DNA from: Streptomyces cathayae
GTDB lineage: Bacteria > Actinomycetota > Actinomycetes > Streptomycetales > Streptomycetaceae
Direction of reading: 5' to 3'
Assembly (NCBI RefSeq): GCF_029760955.1
Contig: NZ_CP121682.1
Span: forward strand, 3,162,001 to 3,226,000
Length of the DNA stretch: 64,000 bases
Both the position numbers and the translations under genes were made by a program. Shown here piece after piece: positions 46,864 to 55,801 of the stretch (the stretch's first letter is position 1; each line of letters starts with the position of its first letter). The notes under the pieces were generated by a model. That model did no database searches. It saw nothing but the letters and a program-made list of their open reading frames with translations, and was not told where the DNA came from.

Positions 46864-48440
46864 TCCCACTCGATGGTCCCCGGCGGCTTGGAGGTCACGT
46901 CGAGGACGACGCGGTTGACGTCCCGCACCTCGTTGGTGATGCGGGTCGAGATCTTGCCGAGGACGTCGTACGGCAGCCGCGACCAGTCGGCGGTCATCGC
47001 GTCCTCGGAGGACACCGGGCGCAGGACGACGGGGTGGCCGTAGGTGCGGCCGTCGCCCTGGACACCGACGCTGCGGACGTCCGCGAGCAGCACCACGGGG
47101 CACTGCCAGATGTCCCGGTCGAGTCCGGCCGCGGTGAGCTCCTCGCGGGCGATGGCGTCGGCCTCGCGCAGCAGGTCGAGCCGCTCCCTGGTCACCTCGC
47201 CGACGATGCGGATGCCGAGTCCCGGGCCGGGGAACGGCTGCCGCTGGACGATCTCCTCGGGCAGGCCGAGTTCCTGGCCGACCATCCGGACCTCGTCCTT
47301 GAACAGCTGGCGCAGCGGCTCGATCAGCTTGAACTCGAGGTCCTCGGGCAGGCCGCCCACGTTGTGGTGGGACTTGATGTTGGCGGTGCCGGTGCCCCCG
47401 CCGGACTCCACGACGTCCGGGTAGAGGGTGCCCTGGACCAGGAACTCCACGGCCGGGCCCGCGTCGGCGACGATCTCGGCCTGGGCCTGCTCGAAGACCC
47501 GGATGAACTCGCGGCCGATGATCTTCCGCTTCTCCTCGGGGTCCGAGACACCCTTGAGCGCGGCCAGGAACCGCTCCGACGCGTCCACGACCTTCAGCTG
47601 CACGCCGGTCGCGGCGACGAAGTCCTTCTCGACCTGCTCGGTCTCACCCTTGCGCATCAGGCCGTGGTCGACGTACACGCAGGTCAGCTGCGCACCGATG
47701 GCCTTCTGGACGAGGGCCGCGGCGACGGCGGAGTCCACCCCGCCGGACAGACCGCAGATGGCGCGCCGGTCACCGACCTGCTCGCGGATGACGGCGACCT
47801 GATCCTCGATGACGCTGCCGGTGGTCCAGCTCGGGCTCAGGCCCGCGCCCCGGTACAGGAAGTGCTCCAGCACCTGCTGCCCGTGCGTGGAGTGCATCAC
47901 CTCGGGGTGGTACTGGACGCCGTAGAGCTTCTTCTCGTCGTTCTCGAAGGCGGCGACCGGGACGACGTCCGTGGAGGCCGTGACCGCGAAGCCCTCGGGG
48001 GCGGCGGAGCAGGCGTCGCCGTGCGACATCCACACGGCCTGCTCGTCCGGGGTGCCCTCGAAGAGAGTGGAGGACGACTTGGAGACGTGCAGGTCCGTAC
48101 GGCCGTACTCACGCGCACCGGTGTTGTCCACCTGGCCGCCCAGGGTCCGCGCCATGAGCTGGAAGCCGTAGCACATGCCGAAGACCGGGACGCCGGCCTC
48201 GAAGAGCGCGCGATCGACGGTGGGGGCGCCCTCCTCGTACACCGACGAGGGGCCGCCGGAAAGAATGATCGCCGCCGGGTTCTTGGCGAGGATCTCCGCG
48301 ACCGGCATGGTGCTCGGCACGATCTCGCTGTAGACCCGCGCCTCGCGGACGCGACGGGCGATGAGCTGGGCGTACTGCGCGCCGAAGTCGACGACCAGGA
48401 CGGTGTCGGGCGCGTTGGCAGCGGAAGTCGCTGATGACAC
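46860..48440 (-). CDS. guaA: GMP synthase (glutamine-hydrolysing)
   Basis: A 526-residue enzyme, the normal length. The N-terminal glutamine amidotransferase has its catalytic cysteine in [17 protein letters not shown] and the His/Glu pair near residue 180 ([12 protein letters not shown]). The ATP pyrophosphatase domain has the P-loop [17 protein letters not shown], and the C-terminal dimerisation domain is complete, ending [11 protein letters not shown]. It amidates XMP to GMP in the cytosol. The GTG at 48440 is the start. The stop is TAG, which lies in the tandem repeat. Confidence 0.98.
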   Translation of the reverse strand: MSSATSAANAPDTVLVVDFGAQYAQLIARRVREARVYSEIVPSTMPVAEILAKNPAAIILSGGPSSVYEEGAPTVDRALFEAGVPVFGMCYGFQLMARTLGGQVDNTGAREYGRTDLHVSKSSSTLFEGTPDEQAVWMSHGDACSAAPEGFAVTASTDVVPVAAFENDEKKLYGVQYHPEVMHSTHGQQVLEHFLYRGAGLSPSWTTGSVIEDQVAVIREQVGDRRAICGLSGGVDSAVAAALVQKAIGAQLTCVYVDHGLMRKGETEQVEKDFVAATGVQLKVVDASERFLAALKGVSDPEEKRKIIGREFIRVFEQAQAEIVADAGPAVEFLVQGTLYPDVVESGGGTGTANIKSHHNVGGLPEDLEFKLIEPLRQLFKDEVRMVGQELGLPEEIVQRQPFPGPGLGIRIVGEVTRERLDLLREADAIAREELTAAGLDRDIWQCPVVLLADVRSVGVQGDGRTYGHPVVLRPVSSEDAMTADWSRLPYDVLGKISTRITNEVRDVNRVVLDVTSKPPGTIEWE

Positions 48441-48563
48441 GAGGTGCCTTCCGGCGGTGGGCGGGTCTGGTGTCTTCCGATTCTAGCCGGTGGGCATGCG
48501 GCCCTCCCCGGGCTCCCGCAGCCGCGCACGGCAGGGGCCCGTCTCACCATGCGACCACCCGTG

Positions 48564-48592
48564 TTGGACGGCCGGGGCGAGCGCGGCATACT
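48564..48592 (+). promoter_or_regulatory. promoter of the leader peptide/chorismate mutase transcript
   Basis: TTGGAC (48564-48569), 17 bases, CATACT (48587-48592) is close to the vegetative consensus with ideal spacing. A start seven bases downstream of the -10 falls on the A of the leader peptide ATG (48599), so the leader would be translated from a leaderless mRNA. Confidence 0.6.
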
Positions 48593-48598
48593 GGAACC

Positions 48599-48679
48599 AT
48601 GCTCACGCACACGGCCTTCTCGGCTTTCTCCTTTACCTATGGCAACCGGCCCACCGGCTGCCATGGTCGTGCTGCTTGA
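48599..48679 (+). CDS. Phe/Tyr-rich leader peptide (26 aa) of an attenuator
   Basis: The frame ATG to TGA encodes M-L-T-H-T-A-F-S-A-F-S-F-T-Y and then twelve more residues ending R-A-A. Four aromatic codons (three Phe and one Tyr) within eight positions are what an amino-acid-sensing attenuator would need, and Phe and Tyr are exactly the products of chorismate mutase's pathway. It is followed after 19 bases by the terminator hairpin at 48699. It is too short for normal gene finders and no Shine-Dalgarno sequence is visible; translation probably starts from the 5' end of the mRNA. Confidence 0.7.
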   Translation: MLTHTAFSAFSFTYGNRPTGCHGRAA

Positions 48680-48698
48680 GCAACTGACAAGCGACTTC

Positions 48699-48741
48699 CC
48701 AGGCGCCCCGGGCCGACAAGGTCCGGGGCGCCTGGCGTTTT
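48699..48741 (+). terminator. attenuator terminator upstream of chorismate mutase
   Basis: A perfect 12-bp GC-rich stem (48699-48710 with 48724-48735), a 13-base loop, then CGTTTT. It sits between the aromatic leader peptide and the chorismate mutase gene, 51 bases before its ATG. The T-run is unusual in this genome and indicates a real intrinsic terminator. A weak GCTTG/CAAGC hairpin (48674-48691) just before it could be part of an alternative fold. Confidence 0.75.
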
Positions 48742-48792
48742 CGGACCCGGTCGATCCGGGGGCACCCCACACATCCAGCGAGGAGCCCCGCC

Positions 48793-49122
48793 ATGACCAC
48801 CCCCACCGACATCACCACCGCCGACATCACGGCCGCAGACGGCACGACCGCCGAGAAAACCGGCGCCCGCACCGCCGAGGCCGCCGATGTGATCACCGGT
48901 GCCCGCGAGCGGATCGACGCCCTGGACGACCGGATCATCGGTCTGGTCCAGGAACGGATGGCCGTGTCGGCCGTCATCCAGCGGGAACGGATCACCTCCG
49001 GCGGACGGCGTGTGAGTCTCTCCCGCGAGATGGAGATCCTCAGCCACTACAGGGAGGCCCTGGGCAAGCCGGGCACCACGCTCGCGATGACCCTGCTGGA
49101 GCTGAGCCGCGGCAAGATCTGA
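48793..49122 (+). CDS. chorismate mutase
   Basis: A 109-residue AroQ-type enzyme that rearranges chorismate to prephenate, the branch toward Phe and Tyr. The first 30 residues are Thr/Ala-rich and disordered. The helical core has the family's RERIDALDDRIIGLVQERM, VSAVIQRERI and RRVSLSREMEILSHYREALG, which match the pattern of active-site Arg and Lys-type residues in AroQ enzymes. The start ATG at 48793 has AGGAG nine bases upstream. The upstream aromatic leader peptide and attenuator suggest repression when Phe-tRNA or Tyr-tRNA are charged. Confidence 0.9.
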   Translation: MTTPTDITTADITAADGTTAEKTGARTAEAADVITGARERIDALDDRIIGLVQERMAVSAVIQRERITSGGRRVSLSREMEILSHYREALGKPGTTLAMTLLELSRGKI

Positions 49123-49491
49123 AGCGACCGGACACCGGGACCGGGCATCGGGGTCGGCCCCTAGGCCGGCCACCGGCGACCGGATCCGCGTTCCGGGCAC
49201 ACACGTACGCATCCCTCCTCACCCGTACGGCGCGTGACCGGAGCCGTGGTCGCGCCGTTGGTACGGGTGTCCGTGTCAGCCAGGGGCGGACTCGAAAGAA
49301 CCACGCGTGGCTCGCCGGAGCGATGAGACGTACGGATCGTGCCGTGCGTCGTGGGACCTCGTTCCGGACAAGGTGACCGGACGGCAGGGGACAGCAGCCC
49401 GGTCACCCGGGAGAACGGCCGGCTCCGGGGACGCCCGGGGCCGACCGGCGGGACCCTTCCCTCGCGACCGGCTCCCGTGCGGGGCACGGTG
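49123..49491. other. 369-base gene-free region
   Basis: Between the convergent chorismate mutase and the 418-residue membrane protein genes. A short hairpin CGGCC-CCTA-GGCCG lies 33 bases after the chorismate mutase stop (49155-49168). The rest shows no gene with a start site and no clear repeat. Confidence 0.5.
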
Positions 49492-50748
49492 TCAGGTGCG
49501 GGTCACGACGCCGCATTCCTCGGTGGCCCCGTCCAGGCCCCGGCTCCGGTCGTACGGATCCCGCTCCTCCCCCGTCGGCATGGGACTGTTCTCCAGGTCG
49601 GCGAGGAACTGCGGACGGATCACCCCGTCGCCCTCGCGGCAGTCGTCGTTGCCGATCTCGCTGTTGATGTCGGCGAGCCAGACGTGTCCGTCGGTCGCCT
49701 GGAATTTGGCGGGGTCCACCGCCTCCACCTCGATCACCCGGCGCACGATCACCCGGGTCACCTCGCTCCCACCCTGGCGGGCAAGCGCGTACACGAAGGT
49801 GTAGTCACCCTTGGCCACGGCCCTTCCGGCGGTTCCACGCACGGGCTCGACCGTCAGACGGCCGCGAACCCTCACCTCGTCCACCAGCTCGACCTCGTCG
49901 GGGTCGAACCGGGTGAAGATCCACACCGGGTCGTTCTTCACCGTGGGCTTGCGCAGCCCGGCGCGCAGCTCGGCGAGGTGGTCCCCCATCAACGGGTCGA
50001 GGAGGGCCAGCGCCTTCTTCGGCTCGGCCCCCATGATCACCTCACGGTCGAGGTTCGAGGCGATCAGGAAGTCCCTCGTCCCTTCCAGAGCCGCCTCGAC
50101 GGAGGCTGCGGAGACTCCGTTGACGGCCTTCGCCTTCCCTTCCGGCAACCTGATCGCCTCCGCTCCCGACTCCCACCGCGCGGCCGGAGAGCCGGCGAAC
50201 GGCCGCTCCCGGGTGGGCATATCGGCGGGGGCCGCGGAGGGGGCGCCCGTGGGGCGGGCGGTCTCGGGGGTCAGCGGCGCAGCGGATGCGCCGTTCACCC
50301 CGTTCACCCCGTCCGCCCCGTTCGACGCGCCCGGACCGTCACCGAGGCCGCCGGGCAGCCAGGAGAGAGCGCCGGACGGGTGGACGGCGACCACGGCCAC
50401 CGCCACGGCCACCAGCACGCCGACGACGCTCCAGCCCGTACGCCGCCGTGTGGTGCGGCCGTTCATCTCCTGCCAGGCGGGCCCGGTGCGCCACCCCTCG
50501 GGCCGAGCGGGCGGGGCGGCGGGCTTGCTCCGGCCCCAACGACGCTTCCCACCGGCGCCGTTCGACCTGGCCTGTGCCTCGTCCATGGCGCGCAGCCGCT
50601 CGGTCACCATCCGTGCCCGCGCGGACGGTTCCTTCGGGGCGGTGGCGCGGATGTCGCGCTCACCGTCCTCGAAGAATTTTTCCCACACATCGCCAGGCGG
50701 GTTGGAGGACCCCGGTCTTGTGGGTTCTTCGGACGACTTCTCGGGCAC
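49492..50748 (-). CDS. membrane-anchored protein of unknown function
   Basis: A 418-residue protein. The cytosolic N-terminus (about 1-105) starts with a conserved-looking DVWEKFFEDGERDIRATAPK. A single membrane helix lies near 106-122 (WSVVGVLVAVAVAVVAV), and an Asn/Gly/Ala-rich linker follows. The extracytoplasmic domain of about 240 residues contains RDFLIASNLDREVIMGAEPK, KNDPVWIFTRFDPDEVELVD and two cysteines at the end. I do not recognise the family. The gene is divergent from the LAETG protein across a 250-base region with two palindromes, and the two could be co-regulated. Confidence 0.72.
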   Translation of the reverse strand: MPEKSSEEPTRPGSSNPPGDVWEKFFEDGERDIRATAPKEPSARARMVTERLRAMDEAQARSNGAGGKRRWGRSKPAAPPARPEGWRTGPAWQEMNGRTTRRRTGWSVVGVLVAVAVAVVAVHPSGALSWLPGGLGDGPGASNGADGVNGVNGASAAPLTPETARPTGAPSAAPADMPTRERPFAGSPAARWESGAEAIRLPEGKAKAVNGVSAASVEAALEGTRDFLIASNLDREVIMGAEPKKALALLDPLMGDHLAELRAGLRKPTVKNDPVWIFTRFDPDEVELVDEVRVRGRLTVEPVRGTAGRAVAKGDYTFVYALARQGGSEVTRVIVRRVIEVEAVDPAKFQATDGHVWLADINSEIGNDDCREGDGVIRPQFLADLENSPMPTGEERDPYDRSRGLDGATEECGVVTRT

Positions 50749-50821
50749 GGGGTGACGCGCTTTCTGTCAAGGGGGGCGGATTCCGTCAACGCGGATCGAG
50801 GGGTGAGCGTACGCCCCCGCC

Positions 50822-50842
50822 GATCACTCCACAGGAGTGATC
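50822..50842. promoter_or_regulatory. palindromic operator-like site in a divergent promoter
   Basis: GATCACTCC-ACA-GGAGTGATC is a perfect 9-bp inverted repeat with a three-base centre. It lies between the divergent membrane-protein and LAETG genes and is followed by the AT-rich CATAAAATTTC. Its symmetry and spacing suit a dimeric repressor or a short hairpin; the regulator is unknown. Confidence 0.5.
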
Positions 50843-50958
50843 CACCTCACATAAAATTTCTGTCAGAGCCAGGACAACCATTTACAGGGTTCGGTGATCA
50901 AACCATCAGAACCACGGGCCACACCCCGCGCCCCACCGCGGAGGCCTCCCCCTGACGC

Positions 50959-50977
50959 GTACCGCAACCGGCGGTAC
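50959..50977. promoter_or_regulatory. second inverted repeat upstream of the LAETG gene
   Basis: GTACCGC-AACCG-GCGGTAC, seven-base perfect arms with a five-base centre, ends 21 bases before the ATG of the surface protein. It could be an operator or a 5'-leader hairpin close to the ribosome-binding site (GAGG). Confidence 0.4.
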
Positions 50978-50998
50978 ACCTGACTTCCCGAGGTCTTC

Positions 50999-52036
50999 AT
51001 GAAGCTCCGCCGCGCCATGGCTGTTGCGGCCGCAACAGCAGTGATCGCCCCGGCTGCGCTCCTCGCGGCTCCGGCCGCGTACGCCACCGACGAGACGACC
51101 CCGTCGCCGATCGCCTCCGAGTCGACTCCCGGAGAGACCGAGCCGACGAAGACGGACGACCCGGCTCCCGAGACGACCGCCCCCGAGGCGACCGACGACA
51201 CGGACAACCCCGGCGAGCCCAAGCCCGAGGAGACCGACGAGCCCAAGCCCGAGGAGACCGACGAGCCCGAGCCCGGCGAGACCGACGAGCCCGAGCCCGG
51301 CGAGACCGAGACCGACGAGCCCGAGCCCAGCGAGACGGAGCCGGAGGAGTCCGAGACTCCGGACCCCGAGCCGTCCATATGCGAGGACACCAAGGTCGAC
51401 GTCGGCTTCTCCGGCCTGCCCGGCAAGATCGCGGTGGGCAGCGGCTGGCACAAGTTCTCGCTGGACGTGGTGAACAACTCCGACTCCACCCTCGAGGACC
51501 TCGACTACTTCGCCGGGGCCTCCCCCGACAAGTACGGGGAGGACATGTTCCGGAGCAAGCACGTCCAGCTCCAGGTCTGGGACCCGGAGGACGAGATCTG
51601 GGCCGACCTCAACGACGGCGGCTACGCGGTCGGTTACATCGGCTACAGCACCGAGCTCGAAGCCGGCTACCAGGTCAACATCCCGATGCGGATCAATGTG
51701 AAGGCCTCCGCCCCGGTCGGCGCCGGCTTCTCGCTCGGCGCGACGATCTACGGCGACAGCGACGGCGAGTGCACCGGCTACGGCGAGGTGTCGTACAAGT
51801 TCCAGATCGTGTCCGCCGGTACGGACACGGACGGCACCAAGCCGCAGGTGGGCGGCAAGGCCCCCGTCACGGACAAGAAGCCGGCCGCCGACACCCCGAA
51901 GGTCACCGGCAGCCTGGCCGAGACCGGTGCCGGCTCCGCGCTTCCGATGATCGGCCTCCTCGGCGGTGCCGCCGTCGCGGCCGGTGCGGGTGCGGTGTTC
52001 GTGGTGCGTCGCCGCAAGGCCGGCGCGGTCGCGTAA
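50999..52036 (+). CDS. LAETG-anchored surface protein (sortase substrate)
   Basis: A 345-residue secreted protein. The signal peptide (MKLRRAMAVAAATAVIAPAA, cleavage near residue 28) is followed by an acidic Glu/Pro/Thr repeat region (about 30-125, units like EPKPEETD and EPEPGETD), then a beta-rich domain (about 130-270) with two cysteines. At the C-terminus is LAETGAGSALPMIGLLGG, then a hydrophobic helix and a basic tail (VVRRRKAGAVA). LAxTG is the motif for class E sortases in Streptomyces. It starts at ATG 50999 with GAGG upstream. No sortase gene is adjacent, so it must be anchored by an enzyme encoded elsewhere. Confidence 0.9.
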   Translation: MKLRRAMAVAAATAVIAPAALLAAPAAYATDETTPSPIASESTPGETEPTKTDDPAPETTAPEATDDTDNPGEPKPEETDEPKPEETDEPEPGETDEPEPGETETDEPEPSETEPEESETPDPEPSICEDTKVDVGFSGLPGKIAVGSGWHKFSLDVVNNSDSTLEDLDYFAGASPDKYGEDMFRSKHVQLQVWDPEDEIWADLNDGGYAVGYIGYSTELEAGYQVNIPMRINVKASAPVGAGFSLGATIYGDSDGECTGYGEVSYKFQIVSAGTDTDGTKPQVGGKAPVTDKKPAADTPKVTGSLAETGAGSALPMIGLLGGAAVAAGAGAVFVVRRRKAGAVA

Positions 52037-52081
52037 GCACACCGTGAGCAAGGTGGCGTGAACACGCCGCAGACATAGGGA

Positions 52082-52119
52082 AGAGGACCTGCGCTCGGAG
52101 GGGGGCGCAGGTCCTCTTT
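52082..52119. terminator. bidirectional terminator between LAETG gene and GMC oxidoreductase
   Basis: A perfect 14-bp stem (52082-52095 and 52106-52119) with a 10-base loop; on the plus strand it is followed by TCCTTTC. It lies between two convergent stop codons. Confidence 0.85.
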
Positions 52120-52130
52120 CCTTTCTCGGC

Positions 52131-54002
52131 TCACCCGGCTGTCGGCGGCTGCTTCTTCGGCGGCACCGTCGGCATCCCCAGGAACGGCAGCCTCAGCGCG
52201 CCGAACGCGTCCGCCGGGACCGCCGGCGCCTTCGGCTCGACCGGCCGGAGCCGTTCGTAGGCCGCCCCCTGCCGCGGACGGGGGTCGGGTTCTCCCTTGT
52301 TGGGCCAGTACGACATGGCCCGCTCGGCCTGTGCCGTGATCGTCAGGGACGGGTTCACGCCCAGGTTCGCCGAGACCGCCGCCCCGTCCACGACCGAGAT
52401 GCCGGGGTGGCCGTAGAGGCGGTGGTACGGGTCGACCACGCCGGTGTCCCGGGTGGCGCCGATGGGGCAGCCGCCCAGGAAGTGGGCGGTGAGCGGCATG
52501 CCCGACAGCTCGCCGATGTTGGAACCGGCGAACCCGTTGATCTCGGCCGCCAGGGCGGACGCCCCCTCCGTGGCCGCCTTGATCTGCTTGGGGTTGGCGG
52601 CGCCGTGGCCCTGCCGCGCGGTGAGCAGCCCGCGGCCCGCCCCGGACGGTTTCAGGTACGTCGTCAGGGAGTTGTCCAACGACTGCATCACCAGGCCGAT
52701 GATGGTCCGCTCCGACCAGCGCCGGTTGGAGAGCGAACGCATCATCAGCCAGGGGTGCCTCGCCGCGTTGCCCAGCCAGCCCAGCACCCTGGCCGCGCCC
52801 GGACCCCCGCCCGCGTACGGGACCTGGAGGATCGACAGGCCGCCCATCGAGTTGGAGCCGCGACCGTAACGGACCGGTTCGATATGGGTGTTCTCGTCGG
52901 GGTGGATCGACGAGGTGATGGCCACACCGCGGGTGAAGTCGACCTTGGGTGCCCCCGTCGCCTTGCGATAGTGGCGGTCGTCGGTCTGCGCCCCGACCAG
53001 CGCCTCGGAGTTGGTGCGGGTCAGCTCGCCCAGCCGGTCCGAGAGGTGCGGGAGCTGACCGTTGGCCTTCATCCGGTGCAGCAGTGTCTGGGTGCCGTAG
53101 GTGCCGGCGGCCAGCACGACGCGGCGGGCCCGGAAGGTCCGCCCGCCGCCCTTGCGGCGGTTGTCGGTGGGGAGCGTGGCGACGGCGAATCCGCCCTGTG
53201 AGTCCTCCGTCACCGCCACGGCCGTCGTCATGGGGTGGACGACCGCGCCCGCCTTCTCGGCGAGGTGGAGGTAGTTCTCGTTGAGGGTGTTCTTCGCGCC
53301 GTGCCGGCAACCGGTCATGCACTCGCCGCATTCGGTGCAGGCCCGGCGCGAGGGCCCCGCCCCGCCGAAGTACGGGTCGGCCGCCTCCCGCCCCGGCTTC
53401 GCCTTCACCGTGCCGTCGGCGTCCTCGCCGTCACCGAAGAAGACGCCGACCGGGGCCATGTGGAAGGTGTCGCCCACTCCCATCCGCTCGGCCGCCGCCT
53501 TCAGGTGCACGTCGGACGGGGTCGTCGTCGGGTTGAGCCGTACGCCCAGCATGCGCCGCGCCTGGTCGTAGTACGGCCTCAGCTCGTCCTGCCAGTCGGT
53601 GATGTCGCGCCACTGCGGGTCGTCGAAGAAGGGCCCGGGCGGTACGTAGAGGGTGTTGGCGTAGTTGAGGGAGCCGCCGCCGACGCCCGCGCCGGCCAGG
53701 ACCATGACGTTGCCCAGCAGATGGATGCGCTGGATGCCGTACATGCCGAGCCTGGGGGCCCACAGGTAGTTCCGCAGGTCCCAGGAGTTCTTCGGCAGGG
53801 AGTCGCGGGTGAAGCGGCGGCCCGCTTCCAGTACGCCGACGCGGTAGCCCTTCTCGGTCAGGCGCAGGGCCGTGACGGAACCGCCGAAACCCGATCCGAC
53901 GACGAGGACGTCGTAGTCGTACACGGCGTCGGACACGGCGTCGTGCAGCGTTTCGTCCTCGCGTTCGTCGTTCCGGTCCTGGGCGGAGTTCTCCTGTGAC
54001 AC
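52131..54002 (-). CDS. GMC oxidoreductase, cholesterol-oxidase-like
   Basis: A 623-residue flavoprotein. The FAD motif VLVVGSGFGGSVTALRLTEK lies near residue 32, and the GMC segments GAGVGGGSLNYANT and VVDPYHRLYGHPGISVVDGA appear in order. A cysteine cluster CTECGECMTGCRHG (CxxCxxCxxxC) lies near residue 220, as in the ChoD-like, ferredoxin-motif branch of the family, and it could bind an iron-sulfur cluster. Substrates would be hydrophobic alcohols such as sterols; this is inference from the family. The GTG at 54002 is the start, after GGAG. The gene follows the SSADH gene by 61 bases and is likely in one operon with it. Confidence 0.85.
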   Translation of the reverse strand: MSQENSAQDRNDEREDETLHDAVSDAVYDYDVLVVGSGFGGSVTALRLTEKGYRVGVLEAGRRFTRDSLPKNSWDLRNYLWAPRLGMYGIQRIHLLGNVMVLAGAGVGGGSLNYANTLYVPPGPFFDDPQWRDITDWQDELRPYYDQARRMLGVRLNPTTTPSDVHLKAAAERMGVGDTFHMAPVGVFFGDGEDADGTVKAKPGREAADPYFGGAGPSRRACTECGECMTGCRHGAKNTLNENYLHLAEKAGAVVHPMTTAVAVTEDSQGGFAVATLPTDNRRKGGGRTFRARRVVLAAGTYGTQTLLHRMKANGQLPHLSDRLGELTRTNSEALVGAQTDDRHYRKATGAPKVDFTRGVAITSSIHPDENTHIEPVRYGRGSNSMGGLSILQVPYAGGGPGAARVLGWLGNAARHPWLMMRSLSNRRWSERTIIGLVMQSLDNSLTTYLKPSGAGRGLLTARQGHGAANPKQIKAATEGASALAAEINGFAGSNIGELSGMPLTAHFLGGCPIGATRDTGVVDPYHRLYGHPGISVVDGAAVSANLGVNPSLTITAQAERAMSYWPNKGEPDPRPRQGAAYERLRPVEPKAPAVPADAFGALRLPFLGMPTVPPKKQPPTAG

Positions 54003-54063
54003 GTGCTCTCCTCGTCGAAAGCCACGGTGCCGGCTCGGCCCGGGCGGGGCGGGGCGGGGCGGG

Positions 54064-55680
54064 CTAGCGGAAACGGAATGCCTTCATCAGGCGCAGGCTC
54101 CGGCTCATCAACTCCGCGTACCGCTCGTCGTCCAGGCCGAGGGAGGGGGCCATCGGCAGCAGCCGCTGGTGCGCGACGGTCTGGGCCTCCGTGTACTTGA
54201 GGATGCCCTCGGAGCCGTGCCGGCGGCCGAGGCCGGAGTCCTTCATGCCGCCCATCGGCGACTGGGCGCTGCCGTAGGCGGGCGCGTACCCCTCGTTGAT
54301 GTTGACCGTGCCGGTGCGCAGCCGGGAGGCCACCGCGCGGCCGCGCCGGGCGTCCTTCGTCCAGACCGAGGCGTTCAGGCCGTACGGGGTGGAGTTGGCG
54401 CGTTCGACGGCCTCGTCGTCGGAGCCGAAGCGGTAGAGCGAGACGACCGGGCCGAAGGTCTCCTCCGCGCAGACGGTCATGGACTCCTCGACGCCGTCGA
54501 GGATGGTCGGCTCGTAGAAGTACGGACCGACGTCCGGACGGGCCGTACCGCCCGCGATCACCTTCGCGCCCTTGGCGACGGCGTCCGCCACGTGCCGGGT
54601 GACGGCCTCCAGCTGGCGTTCGCCGACCAGGGAGCCCATGTCGGCGCCGTAGCTCAGGGAGGTGCCGAGGCGGATCGCGCGGGTCCGGGCGGCGAAGCGC
54701 TCCAGGAAGGCGTCGGCGACCGACTCGTGGACGTACAGCCGCTCGATGGAGATGCAGAGCTGGCCCGCGGAGGAGAAGCAGGCGCGGACGGCACCGGCGG
54801 CGGCCTTGTCCAGGTCGGCGTCCTCCAGGACCAGCATGGCGTTCTTGCCGCCGAGTTCGAGGGAGACGCCGACCAGGCGGGCGGCGGCGCTCCGGGCGAC
54901 CTCGCGGCCGGTGCGGGTGGAGCCGGTGAAGGAGACGTAGTCGGCGTGCCGGACGACCTCCGGACCGACGACCGGCCCCTCGCCGAGCACGACCTGGAAG
55001 ACGTCGGCGGGCAGCCCGGCCTCGATCAGCAGGTCACGGGCCCAGAGCGCGGTGAGGCAGGTCTCCGTGTCGGGCTTCATCACGACCGCGTTGCCCGCGA
55101 CGAACGCCGGGAGCGCGTCGCCGACGGACAGCTCCAGCGGGTAGTTCCAGGGCGCGATCTGGCCGACGACACCGCGCGGGTGGCGCAGTTCGGTGACCTT
55201 CGTGAGGGCCGGCATGGCGCCCGCGTGACGCTTGGGCCGCAGATACGCGGCGGCCCGGCGGCCGTAGTGGCGGGCGGCGATGGCGACGGCCTGGACCTCC
55301 TCGTGGGCGTGCAGGCGGGCCTTGCCGGTCTCCAGCTGGATCAGGTCGAGCACCTCGGCCTGGCGCTCCAGCACCAGGTCGTGGAACCGGAGCAGGACGG
55401 CGGCGCGCCGCCGTACCGGGATCTGCGCCCACACGGCCTGGGCGGTGCGGGCCGCCGCGAAGGCCCGCTCCACGTCCTCGGGGGTCGACTCGGGGAGGTC
55501 CGCCAGCTTCTCGCCGGTGAAGGGCGTGTGGTTGGCGGTCCGCCCGGAACCGGCGACTCCCTTGGTGAGCTGGGCGACCAGTTCGGGAGTGACCACGTCG
55601 GCCGCGGTGCGGGCGCCCGCCGGGGCGGGGGCGAGGGGGTTGGTACCGGTGGTGTCCCGGCTGGTCTGCACGTCCGTCAT
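54064..55680 (-). CDS. gabD2: succinate-semialdehyde dehydrogenase (NADP)
   Basis: A 538-residue aldehyde dehydrogenase of the actinobacterial GabD2 type, longer than betB because of an N-terminal extension of about 50 residues. The cofactor-binding region contains APWNYPLELSVGDALPAF and FTGSTRTGREVA, the general-base segment LELGGKNAMLVLEDADLD, and the catalytic cysteine in SSAGQLCISIERLYV. Upstream of the ATG at 55680 the frame is open for only a few codons. The enzyme would feed succinate into the citric acid cycle. It is the first gene of a two-gene operon with the GMC oxidoreductase. Confidence 0.9.
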   Translation of the reverse strand: MTDVQTSRDTTGTNPLAPAPAGARTAADVVTPELVAQLTKGVAGSGRTANHTPFTGEKLADLPESTPEDVERAFAAARTAQAVWAQIPVRRRAAVLLRFHDLVLERQAEVLDLIQLETGKARLHAHEEVQAVAIAARHYGRRAAAYLRPKRHAGAMPALTKVTELRHPRGVVGQIAPWNYPLELSVGDALPAFVAGNAVVMKPDTETCLTALWARDLLIEAGLPADVFQVVLGEGPVVGPEVVRHADYVSFTGSTRTGREVARSAAARLVGVSLELGGKNAMLVLEDADLDKAAAGAVRACFSSAGQLCISIERLYVHESVADAFLERFAARTRAIRLGTSLSYGADMGSLVGERQLEAVTRHVADAVAKGAKVIAGGTARPDVGPYFYEPTILDGVEESMTVCAEETFGPVVSLYRFGSDDEAVERANSTPYGLNASVWTKDARRGRAVASRLRTGTVNINEGYAPAYGSAQSPMGGMKDSGLGRRHGSEGILKYTEAQTVAHQRLLPMAPSLGLDDERYAELMSRSLRLMKAFRFR

Positions 55681-55753
55681 GAGCGGCAGGGTATGCCCAC
55701 GCGGACACTTTGTGTACCCGCCGGTAACAGATTCACGGACCGCTCACACACCC

Positions 55754-55771
55754 TGCCAGTGAACGCTGGCA
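55754..55771. promoter_or_regulatory. inverted repeat between kinase gene and gabD2
   Basis: TGCCAG-TGAACG-CTGGCA (55754-55771) lies 30 bases after the kinase stop and about 75 bases before the gabD2 start, on the same strand. It may act as a weak terminator for the kinase gene or as an operator for gabD2. Confidence 0.35.
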
Positions 55772-55801
55772 ACAAACCCGCTGATCAGGGCGTTGATCGG
55801 T

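Noticed and set aside
49161..49487. Minus-strand 108-codon frame between chorismate mutase and the membrane protein
   Set aside because: Low-complexity Pro/Arg/Thr composition, no start signal and no neighbour of the same frame; likely not translated.
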